DNA of 64,000 bases, taken from contig NZ_LXHE01000014.1 of assembly GCF_001656295.1 (NCBI RefSeq), forward strand, positions 1 to 64,000, in the 5' to 3' direction. The translations under genes were made by a program, and so were the position numbers. How positions within the stretch are numbered: the first letter of the stretch is position 1; every line of letters starts with the position of its first letter. Source of the DNA: Moraxella catarrhalis. Lineage in GTDB: Bacteria; Pseudomonadota; Gammaproteobacteria; Pseudomonadales; Moraxellaceae. Under the pieces are notes generated by a model. That model ran no database searches. It had not been told where the DNA came from and saw only the letters and a program-made list of their open reading frames with translations. Positions 31,625-38,068 of the stretch are shown here, in pieces.

Positions 31625-32311
31625 TGTGATACTTTTTAAAAATTTTAATATTTCGTCAAAATCTGTGTATAAATCATCTTTGTGTTCCAAATAGACAATT
31701 CTGTCAATTCTAAAAGTTCTTGATTCCGAGACGCTGTGGTCAAAAGCAAATACCGTCCAATTTCCTGCTTTATTTAATCTAACATTAATCGGCTTAATAT
31801 GGCGGGCGCTGGATTCGCCAATTTCATTTGTGTAACGGATGAAGCAGGTGAGTTCATCGTCGATTTCATCATCCCAAGGGTCGTAATATTTGGTACGGCT
31901 GTCGGCTTTTTTCTTTTCATTCACTGCCCTGAGCGCTCGGCGAGCCGATTCACTTCTTTCCAGTTCTCTCTCAGCTGCCGTTTTGCGCTCAATCTCTGCC
32001 TGTTTTTCATCAGCCTGCTGGCGTTCCATCTCGTACAGTGCGCGTTGAATTGAGCCAATCTGTGGCAAATCACCGCTTAATTCTGGTGCGGTGTTTCTAG
32101 ATAAAGCAACCCCAGTTCTAGCGCTTACAGCTCTGCGAATTTTGTCATGATAGGCTTGCTCTTCTTCCAATTCCTGCTCTGGGGTTTTGATTTGCTTTGG
32201 TACAGGTAGCTCCACAGGCTTGCTTTCTTGGCGATGTTTTTTGGCTTTGTGCAGTGCATAAGCCTTGTAAAGACAAAATCCGATAAAGGCGATAATAATC
32301 AACTTAAACAT
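31622..32311 (-). CDS. Membrane-anchored protein with coiled coil and WYL-like C-terminal domain
   Basis: Product of 229 aa. One N-terminal transmembrane helix (2-17), a long charged coiled coil (about 45-150), and a C-terminal domain (CFIRYTNEIGESSARHIKP, GNWTVFAFD, RTFRIDRIVYLEHK) that matches the end of the protein at 25863-26744. Same layout: anchor, coil, WYL-like barrel. Placed next to the CI gene, so possibly expressed in the lysogen. Function unknown. Confidence 0.6.
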   Translation of the reverse strand: MFKLIIIAFIGFCLYKAYALHKAKKHRQESKPVELPVPKQIKTPEQELEEEQAYHDKIRRAVSARTGVALSRNTAPELSGDLPQIGSIQRALYEMERQQADEKQAEIERKTAAERELERSESARRALRAVNEKKKADSRTKYYDPWDDEIDDELTCFIRYTNEIGESSARHIKPINVRLNKAGNWTVFAFDHSVSESRTFRIDRIVYLEHKDDLYTDFDEILKFLKSIT

Positions 32312-32369
32312 TACAAATACCTTGGCTGGTCAGCTTTGTTTAATGCTAGCAGAAAAAAAGTTCATTATC

Positions 32370-32416
32370 TTAAACTTTTTTATTGACACAAAAGTTTAAT
32401 GTGTTAAACTTATAAC
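32370..32416 (+). promoter_or_regulatory. Early rightward promoter with CI-type operators
   Basis: TTGACA at 32383-32388, with TAAACT (32405-32410) as a fair -10. Half-sites TTAAAC (32370), GTTTAA (32394) and TTAAAC (32404) surround it. AGTTTAA-TGTG-TTAAACT is a perfect dyad over the spacer and -10. Probably repressed by the CI-like protein. Confidence 0.65.
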
Positions 32417-32451
32417 CATCAAAATAATCAACCCAAACGATGGAGAATCTT

Positions 32452-32646
32452 ATGAATACGATCATCATCAAACCGCTATTGATGGTTAGCTTAGCGATTG
32501 CTTTAGTACTTGTCACCAAACTAACGGTACAAGGCATTGACAGATCCATTACACGATACAACGAAGCTCAAGACGCACTGATCCAAGAGTGGCGCAATGC
32601 AGAGCTAATGTCGATGGATGAGCAAGCCCTATGGGGGTCAAGATGA
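32452..32646 (+). CDS. Small membrane protein, first gene of the rightward early operon
   Basis: Product of 64 aa from the ATG at 32452 (GGAG six bases upstream). One transmembrane helix (about 8-28, PLLMVSLAIALVLVTKL) and an acidic cytoplasmic tail. Overlaps the next gene (ATGA). No family recognised. Confidence 0.65.
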   Translation: MNTIIIKPLLMVSLAIALVLVTKLTVQGIDRSITRYNEAQDALIQEWRNAELMSMDEQALWGSR

Positions 32647-32975
32647 GCTACATTTCAGTCAATACTTATGTAGATATCGATATTGAAGATATCGCAAGCA
32701 GCTTGAGCGATGAAAATGTGATAAAACTTATTGACTGTCTTCCAATCGAAAACAAAATTAATGTCTTAAAAGGCGTTACTGGCGAAGATGGCGATATCGA
32801 GAAATTGGTTAAAACACTAGATAGGCACGGTCTGGTCGCCATGCTTGAAGAACTTGCAGATGCTGCAAGGGATTTCGGTAAGGAGTATGTGGTGTTAAAA
32901 GCAATCAAGGAGCTGGAGGATGAAAAACCTAAGCCAAAACCAACACCACGTCAAGTCATCGAAAACAAACTATAG
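32643..32975 (+). CDS. Unknown acidic protein, possibly cut short by an amber stop
   Basis: Product of 110 aa; helical and acidic with a proline/lysine linker at its end (EDEKPKPKPTPRQVIENKL). The TAG stop at 32973-32975 is followed in the same frame by 60 more protein-like codons ending at 33158. The linker motif KPTP recurs in the 33370 gene, where a C-terminal domain follows it. The original gene was therefore probably longer. Confidence 0.65.
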   Translation: MSYISVNTYVDIDIEDIASSLSDENVIKLIDCLPIENKINVLKGVTGEDGDIEKLVKTLDRHGLVAMLEELADAARDFGKEYVVLKAIKELEDEKPKPKPTPRQVIENKL

Positions 32976-33158
32976 ACCGCCAAATTTGCGCCTTGCCTAG
33001 TTGGTGATCGCTACGATTGGGACGCCATGGCGCTGATTGTCTGCATCAAAGATGATAAAGACGGCAATGTGCAGTACATCGACGGTGTTGGCAATGTTTG
33101 GCACGGCGCACAGCTAATTGATGACAATGAAAATGAAATCACGGAGATTGAAGAATGA
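32976..33158 (+). pseudogene. Separated C-terminal part of the 32643 gene
   Basis: Same frame as the preceding gene, directly after its TAG. It reads KFAPCLVGDRYDWDAMALIV... to EITEIEE and a TGA that overlaps the next start. An internal ATG at 33027 could give a 43-aa product but has no clear ribosome site. Read-through of the TAG or a simple nonsense mutation are both possible. Confidence 0.55.
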
Positions 33159-33373
33159 TGAAAAAATACTCAGATGGTACAAGAGTCGTCAAAGCACGTC
33201 CAATGCTTGATACTGAATATTTTAGAGATTTTGATTTTGATTCTAGCTACCAAAACAGCGAACCGCAAATTGGGATGTTTGTTGTCTTCGCGGATGACGG
33301 TGTGCGTATGAGTTACGCCTTTTACCCAAGCCAAGAGAAGTTTTTTGAAAGATTTAGTGAGATTGAAGAATGA
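33155..33373 (+). CDS. Unknown small phage protein
   Basis: Product of 72 aa; contains GMFVVFADDGVRMSYAFYP and ends FSEIEE. It starts and stops inside the repeated 15-base junction GAGATTGAAGAATGA. No family recognised. Confidence 0.7.
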   Translation: MMKKYSDGTRVVKARPMLDTEYFRDFDFDSSYQNSEPQIGMFVVFADDGVRMSYAFYPSQEKFFERFSEIEE

Positions 33374-33852
33374 ACAATCAATTATTTAAAGAAGGAGATA
33401 GAGTTTACTATCCCCTTATGTCAGATAAAATTCTAACAGTAAAAAGACATGGTAAAAATACTATTTATGTAGATATAGAGTTATTTGGTCCTGTTGTATT
33501 TGAGCTAAATGGTAAGCGAGCGGACATACATGTGACTGAGAGTCTCTTCCATGCAACTCAGGTTAAGTATGAGCTTTTAACGAATTTATATCCACATATA
33601 CAGTTTGAAGAACCAAAACCAACGCCTGCTGCAATCGTTAAAAAGATGCTTGATGATGGCTATACTTATGTTATCTGTAACATCTTACTGCCTAATAATG
33701 TAGTTAAAGATATTGTCAGAGGTTATGATGACAATTTACTCTTTGGTGAGTACGGTAACTACGACTATGATCAGGTAATACCTTTAGATAACTACACAGG
33801 CAAAATCATTGTAGATTATAGAGAGGGTAAATTGGAACTAGAAGATGAGTAA
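33370..33852 (+). CDS. Unknown early phage protein with two parts
   Basis: Product of 160 aa. The first part (EGDRVYYPLMSDKILTVKRH) is beta-rich; a PKPTP linker near residue 80 is followed by a second part (AIVKKMLDDGYTYVICNILL, DYREGKLELEDE). The AT-rich codon use differs from the late genes and suggests separate origin. No family recognised. Confidence 0.7.
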   Translation: MNNQLFKEGDRVYYPLMSDKILTVKRHGKNTIYVDIELFGPVVFELNGKRADIHVTESLFHATQVKYELLTNLYPHIQFEEPKPTPAAIVKKMLDDGYTYVICNILLPNNVVKDIVRGYDDNLLFGEYGNYDYDQVIPLDNYTGKIIVDYREGKLELEDE

Positions 33853-33857
33853 GTAAT

Positions 33858-34034
33858 ATGCGATTTAATGTTTCAAATTTTACTAGTGCCTTACTGCATT
33901 CACTCTTGGGTGCATTAGGTATGCTGACTATGTCAGCTTTATCTGTGTACCTTGTAGGTACATTTATTCTCGCTCCTATATGTCTCATCATATGCTCTGG
34001 CTTTGCTATTGCTAATGGTTTTTTGAAGAGTTAA
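33858..34034 (+). CDS. Small two-helix membrane protein
   Basis: Product of 58 aa with two hydrophobic segments (about 10-35 and 36-54). The ATG at 33858 lies six bases after the previous stop; the ribosome site is weak. Unknown function. Confidence 0.5.
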   Translation: MRFNVSNFTSALLHSLLGALGMLTMSALSVYLVGTFILAPICLIICSGFAIANGFLKS

Positions 34035-34062
34035 ATGAGCATAACACTAAAGGAAACTAACA

Positions 34063-34458
34063 ATGAACAAACGAAAACTGATTAGTGAACTCAAAACCCA
34101 CCATATGTATATCTCAGCTATGGATACTAAGAAAAGTGAATCAGTGGCTGCTGGTATTGCTATTGCTATTAATATTATTAAAAAGCATGAAGATACGGGC
34201 TGGATCAGTGTTAAAGATGAGTTACCAACCTTTGACGAAAGAGTACTTGTAGCTGTTGATTTAACCGGTAGGGGTGATCTGAATTTAATGCTTGCGTATC
34301 TCATCTCAGACGAAGCACCTTATACAGATGACGAGGGCAATAGCTATAGCGCATCAATCGCTTTGTTTGATGAGCATGAAGATATGATAGGTGCTGAATT
34401 TGAAGACGTTAAATACTGGTTACCGATCCCTCGCCTGCCAAAGGAGATTGAAGAATGA
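34063..34458 (+). CDS. Unknown protein with DUF551-like C-terminal part
   Basis: Product of 131 aa. The segment WISVKDELPTFDERVLVAVD and the closing YWLPIPRLPKEIEE are typical of DUF551, a small domain of unknown function common in phage early regions. Ends in the 15-base junction repeat. Confidence 0.75.
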   Translation: MNKRKLISELKTHHMYISAMDTKKSESVAAGIAIAINIIKKHEDTGWISVKDELPTFDERVLVAVDLTGRGDLNLMLAYLISDEAPYTDDEGNSYSASIALFDEHEDMIGAEFEDVKYWLPIPRLPKEIEE

Positions 34459-35012
34459 ATACAACTAGAGAAAAGTTTTATTACTACAAAATCGAAGATG
34501 AGCAAGTCTTAGAGAAATTTCAGAGCTTATTAGCTAAAAGACAGGCAGTACTTAACAGAGCCAACAATCTTGCTAAAGATTTAGGTTTTGAAAAATGCAT
34601 CGGTCATAATTCTAGAACTTATGGTATAAATCTTGAAGCATTCGCAAACCCAACGACGGCTAATTTGCAGTTTTACAAGACCAAAATTGGCAAAGATGGA
34701 GAAATTCAATACATTCCCAAAAAGTCATGTCGTGCATTTTATAAGAATATCAAGGAAGAATTTGAATTCTTGAATGGTTATGGAAAATTGCAGGTACCAT
34801 TTTCTTATGATGAATTCGACACCCTGATTATAAAAAATAATCACGGCTGGAACTCTGTCAGACCATGTATAGATTTTTCGGACGATGTAATTATTTTTAA
34901 AGTCGAAAACAGACCTGTGGAAATTTACGAACACACAGAAGAAATCAAAGCAAGCGATTATTATCGCATTCTTGAAGAAATTGAAGAGAGTTATGATGGC
35001 AAGAATAAATAA
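34455..35012 (+). CDS. Unknown early phage protein
   Basis: Product of 185 aa. N-terminal helical part with FQSLLAKRQAVLNRANNLAK; aromatic-rich middle. Ends RILEEIEESYDG. AT-rich like its neighbours. No family recognised. Confidence 0.7.
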   Translation: MNTTREKFYYYKIEDEQVLEKFQSLLAKRQAVLNRANNLAKDLGFEKCIGHNSRTYGINLEAFANPTTANLQFYKTKIGKDGEIQYIPKKSCRAFYKNIKEEFEFLNGYGKLQVPFSYDEFDTLIIKNNHGWNSVRPCIDFSDDVIIFKVENRPVEIYEHTEEIKASDYYRILEEIEESYDGKNK

Positions 35013-35139
35013 ACCATATATGGCTGGCGTCTTTATTTCACTATTCGCCAATGACTTTGAGAAAAGAAATTTTAAAATCCCAAGCAATAACGTAAGACAT
35101 AACCCGCGTAATAACAAGCGGACGAAAGCAAAGAAATAG
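34996..35139 (+). CDS. Small basic protein
   Basis: Product of 47 aa with a very basic C terminus (NNVRHNPRNNKRTKAKK). It begins inside the end of the 34455 gene with GAGAG upstream, in line with the coupled genes before it. Possibly nucleic-acid binding. Confidence 0.5.
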   Translation: MARINKPYMAGVFISLFANDFEKRNFKIPSNNVRHNPRNNKRTKAKK

Positions 35140-35148
35140 GGGTATGAT

Positions 35149-35331
35149 ATGACAGAACAACCACAAGTCCGTTGGTACTCGCTACGCCAGCTCGCAAAAG
35201 AGCTTGGCATGAGTGTGAACACATTTAAAAAACACTACATGAAGCGGTTTCCGCCTGACCGTGAGACAAGCCACTACAAAGGCTACACTCACAAGAGCCT
35301 AACCACAATCAAGCAAGAGTTATCTTTATAA
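35149..35331 (+). CDS. Excisionase-like DNA-binding protein
   Basis: Product of 60 aa. YSLRQLAKELGMSVNTFKKHY is a winged-helix of the AlpA/Xis type. It lies next to, and convergent with, the integrase gene. It would steer the integrase towards excision. Confidence 0.75.
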   Translation: MTEQPQVRWYSLRQLAKELGMSVNTFKKHYMKRFPPDRETSHYKGYTHKSLTTIKQELSL

Positions 35332-35334
35332 TAT

Positions 35335-35360
35335 AAGCCCCGAATGATCGGGGCTTTATT
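35335..35360. terminator. Terminator between excisionase and integrase genes
   Basis: AAGCCCCGA-ATGA-TCGGGGCTT then TATTTT; ends the rightward early operon. Confidence 0.85.
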
Positions 35361-35367
35361 TTGCGCA

Positions 35368-36528
35368 TCAATCCCAAAAATCGCCAAGCCAAGCGGTGAC
35401 TTCCTCACTATACCAGTCCATCAGCTCAACACGCTCATCCCAATATTCGGCACGATTATAAATCTTGCTGGTGGCATCTGCTTTGGTGGACTTGTTAACA
35501 TGTGCGATCTGGAAGTCAATAACCTCTGTGCGAAAACGCCTACTATTATTTGCGTGGGTGGAAAAAAGTGTGCGAAAGCCGTGCGTGACCATCTCGCCCT
35601 CATACCCAAGGCGCTTGATGATTTGTAATACTGCGTTTGATGTCATGGCACGGCGTGGGTCATTACGATTCTTGAATAAATAGCCATCGTCGATGCGGGT
35701 ATCATACAGCGTCTTAAAAATGGCTAATACATCATCAGACAGCGGTACAAGCAAGTCTTTACGTTTCTTCATACGAAACGCTGGGATAGTCCAAATCTTA
35801 TTGTCAAAATCAAATTCGCCTGTGTCAAATCGTGCGTTCAATAGCTCACTGATACGCACACCTGTGTAGCACGCCAAGATGAGAGCCGTTTTGGTGGATG
35901 GATGCGCACTGTAAAATTTAAGTCGCCGAAAGAATTCAGGCATCTCTTCCACTGGTAGGCTTGGATAATGCTGCACATCGTGTGGTGGTATGATCTCATT
36001 TACCAAGATGCAGGGGTTTTTGTCTGTGTAATCGCTAGAAATCGCAAAATTAAAAACAGAATTTAGTAGACGCAACGCACGCGTAGCAGTCTCAAGTGTG
36101 CCTTTGGCTACGATAGCCTTAACGCTCGCTGAGACATCTTGACGTGTGATGTCATCTAGCAGTCTATCGCCGAAGTTTGCGCTGATATAATTCAAACGAT
36201 AAATGACGGTGTCTCGGTACTTGTCGCTAGTCCAATAAGGCGTCTGTAGCGCAAGCCATTCGTCGATAACTTCTTTGAGCGTTTTTTGTTTTATGGCTTT
36301 GCCTGTGAGTTCTTTTTTGACTTCGCGGGCAATGCGACGCGCATCCTTGCAGCCAATGTCTGGATAATCACCAATGCGCTTACGGCTTTGCTTGCCGTGA
36401 GCACGATATGACAGCGTCCATTTTTTCTTGCCATTTGGTAGCACATCAATAGATAGCCCTTCGCCATCGGCTAGACTGTACATCTTGTCCTTAGGTTTGA
36501 GTGCCTTAACTTGTGAATCTGTTAGCAT
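35368..36528 (-). CDS. int: Tyrosine integrase (P4-like, DUF4102 N-terminus)
   Basis: Site-specific recombinase of 386 aa. N-terminal arm-binding domain (LTDSQVKALKP, LSYRAHGKQSRKRIGDYP). Catalytic residues R225 (YTGVRISEL), H316 and R319 (HGFR), H343 (IAHVNKS) and Y357 (IYNRAEY). Reads away from attR, which lies about 190 bases upstream of its start. Expected to recombine the 19-bp core in ssrA. Confidence 0.93.
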   Translation of the reverse strand: MLTDSQVKALKPKDKMYSLADGEGLSIDVLPNGKKKWTLSYRAHGKQSRKRIGDYPDIGCKDARRIAREVKKELTGKAIKQKTLKEVIDEWLALQTPYWTSDKYRDTVIYRLNYISANFGDRLLDDITRQDVSASVKAIVAKGTLETATRALRLLNSVFNFAISSDYTDKNPCILVNEIIPPHDVQHYPSLPVEEMPEFFRRLKFYSAHPSTKTALILACYTGVRISELLNARFDTGEFDFDNKIWTIPAFRMKKRKDLLVPLSDDVLAIFKTLYDTRIDDGYLFKNRNDPRRAMTSNAVLQIIKRLGYEGEMVTHGFRTLFSTHANNSRRFRTEVIDFQIAHVNKSTKADATSKIYNRAEYWDERVELMDWYSEEVTAWLGDFWD

Positions 36529-36548
36529 GGTCTTAGTCTGTTTATGTG

Positions 36549-36620
36549 TTACATTTAATGTACCAAAAATGTAACGTTTTTATTTGATTAACCTTGATTA
36601 AGATTGATTTTACATGATTA
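36549..36620. promoter_or_regulatory. Right attachment arm with repeats
   Basis: Holds the inverted pair GTTACATTT / AAATGTAAC (36549-36575), the copy of the left arm motif (36560-36575) and several TTGATTAA-like words up to 36710. Likely binding sites for integrase or excisionase; they also cover the integrase promoter. Confidence 0.45.
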
Positions 36621-36647
36621 AGTTATGCCAAGATTGTACATTAAAAA

Positions 36648-36680
36648 ACCCCTGAAATCTAGTAATTTCAAGGGTTTTTA
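36648..36680. terminator. Phage-borne terminator downstream of ssrA
   Basis: CCCCTGAAAT / ATTTCAAGGG hairpin with A- and T-runs on both sides. In the lysogen it takes over from the native ssrA terminator, now at 1621-1654. Confidence 0.75.
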
Positions 36681-36721
36681 ACTAAGTTTGATTAACTTTG
36701 ATTTTCTTTAATTTTTTTATT

Positions 36722-36740
36722 TGGTGGAGATGGCGGGAGT
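36722..36740. repeat. attR: attR, 19-bp core forming the ssrA 3' end
   Basis: Identical to 1688-1706. Includes the encoded CCA end of tmRNA, so ssrA stays complete after integration. Confidence 0.9.
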
Positions 36741-37080
36741 CGAACCCGCGTCCGCCAGCACTACATCTATGAATCTACATGCTTAGATTCTGTCTATGGC
36801 TTTAATCCGCACCGAACCGACAGTCAGGATGGATTGGACGATTTGCTAAGAATTTCGCCAAAATCATCGCAACGCTAATTTTGGCTATCCTTTGTGCGTT
36901 CGCATCTGGGTGAGCAACCAGACCAAAGGCAATCTGTGCCGACCCAAGCAGCCCTTAGGCTGCTAGTGCGTAAGTTTCGTCGTTTGCGACTATTTTAAAT
37001 GTATGTTGATTTACAAGAGTCACACGCTCTTGACATGCATCATTAGGTTTCGCTACCAGCGTCGAAGCCAGAACATCCCC
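36722..37080 (-). rRNA. ssrA: tmRNA (ssrA); listed under RNA because no tmRNA type exists
   Basis: Transfer-messenger RNA of 359 nt that rescues stalled ribosomes. The 5' end GGGGATGTTCTGGCTTCGAC and 3' end TCCCGCCATCTCCACCA are classic. The tag frame (36987-36955, minus) encodes ANDETYALAA and TAA. Its last 19 bases are the phage attachment core. Confidence 0.95.
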
Positions 37081-37090
37081 TAGATTCTTC

Positions 37091-37119
37091 ACTATATCAG
37101 CTAAAGACTTATTTGTCAA
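37091..37119 (-). promoter_or_regulatory. ssrA promoter
   Basis: TTGACA (37119-37114), 17-base spacer, TATAGT (37096-37091) on the minus strand, ten bases before the mature tmRNA end. It overlaps the end of the WG-repeat gene. Confidence 0.85.
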
Positions 37120-37951
37120 GAGAGCTGTCTATCTTAGGATCAATATACCGTGGTATGACAGTTTGGTTGCCAGATTTATCAATATAATACGCCTCATCTC
37201 CGTCAACCACATAAGCAGCACCTGACAAAAAATCGTAGGCTAAATCGTATTTAATATCAATCACCACCTTACCCGTCTTATCAATGAAGCCGTACTTATG
37301 CAGCGGCTCGCCATATTCATCAGTTTGACCAGACTTCATCGTCACCGCTGCCAGACCTTCTGAAAAGTCTTTGGCAGAATCAAACTGTGGACGGATGGCG
37401 ACTTTGCCGGATTTGTCTAAAAATCCGTATTTATCTTTTTGTTTAAATAGCACCAAACCTTCTTCAAACCAATCGCCAATGACCTCATATTTTGGACGTA
37501 TCACGATGTTACCAGAAGTATCAATGAAGCCATATTTCCCGTCCTGTTCGATCTTAGCACGCCCTTCCCAAAATCCCCAAGCGTCGGTAAACCGCGGGTG
37601 GATGGCGACTTTGCCAGATTTATTTAGGTAGCCATATTTATCACGGTGACGGTATAGCGCCAAACCATCACTAAAAGGATAAGCCTCTTGATAGATCGCA
37701 GGAATCACGACCTTACCTGTTGAATCGACATAGCCATATTTACCCGCCTTGACGATGGGTGCAAGCCCTTCAGAATAGCCACAATCAGAATCAATGGTGG
37801 CAAATTCAGTATCCTCTGGCAGCGGCGTGGCAGCACAAGCCGGCAAATCATCGTCATCAAAGCTGTGCGTGCTGATGGTATTTGCCAATGTAGGCACAGC
37901 CATCATCAAAGCGATGATCGGTAGTATGGTTATGGTAGGTTTGATATTCAT
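37109..37951 (-). CDS. Exported WG-repeat protein
   Basis: Product of 280 aa with a signal peptide (about 1-23, IIALMMAVPTLA). At least six WG-type repeats follow, of the form KYGYVDSTGKVVIP / KYGFIDTSGNIVIRP. Such repeats build beta-propeller-like surfaces; function in bacteria is mostly unknown. Stands alone between ssrA and glnD. Confidence 0.85.
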   Translation of the reverse strand: MNIKPTITILPIIALMMAVPTLANTISTHSFDDDDLPACAATPLPEDTEFATIDSDCGYSEGLAPIVKAGKYGYVDSTGKVVIPAIYQEAYPFSDGLALYRHRDKYGYLNKSGKVAIHPRFTDAWGFWEGRAKIEQDGKYGFIDTSGNIVIRPKYEVIGDWFEEGLVLFKQKDKYGFLDKSGKVAIRPQFDSAKDFSEGLAAVTMKSGQTDEYGEPLHKYGFIDKTGKVVIDIKYDLAYDFLSGAAYVVDGDEAYYIDKSGNQTVIPRYIDPKIDSSLDK

Positions 37952-38068
37952 GACGATAATCTCAATCTGAGCGCAAATTTTTAAACAGCTATTTTGGCAT
38001 AAAAACCATCAAATTACCATCACCATGATTGAGTTTGATGATATGAAAATGCATAGCATCATCTTGCT

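Larger units (their letters stand above)
1688..36740. mobile_element. P2-type (Peduoviridae-like) prophage with lambda-like replication module
   Basis: The element is bounded by 19-bp direct repeats in ssrA. It contains an apparently full set of P2-type head, tail and late-control genes, a CI-like repressor, O/P-like replication genes, excisionase and integrase. It looks largely intact: no core structural gene is visibly broken, although two small genes carry in-frame stops (2816-2929 and 32643-33158). No P2 gpA-type replication protein and no spanin pair were seen. Confidence 0.93.

Noticed and set aside
33155-35012. Known Moraxella anti-CRISPRs among the small early genes
   Set aside because: I compared them from memory with the I-F inhibitors described in Moraxella and saw no clear match, so no such label is given.
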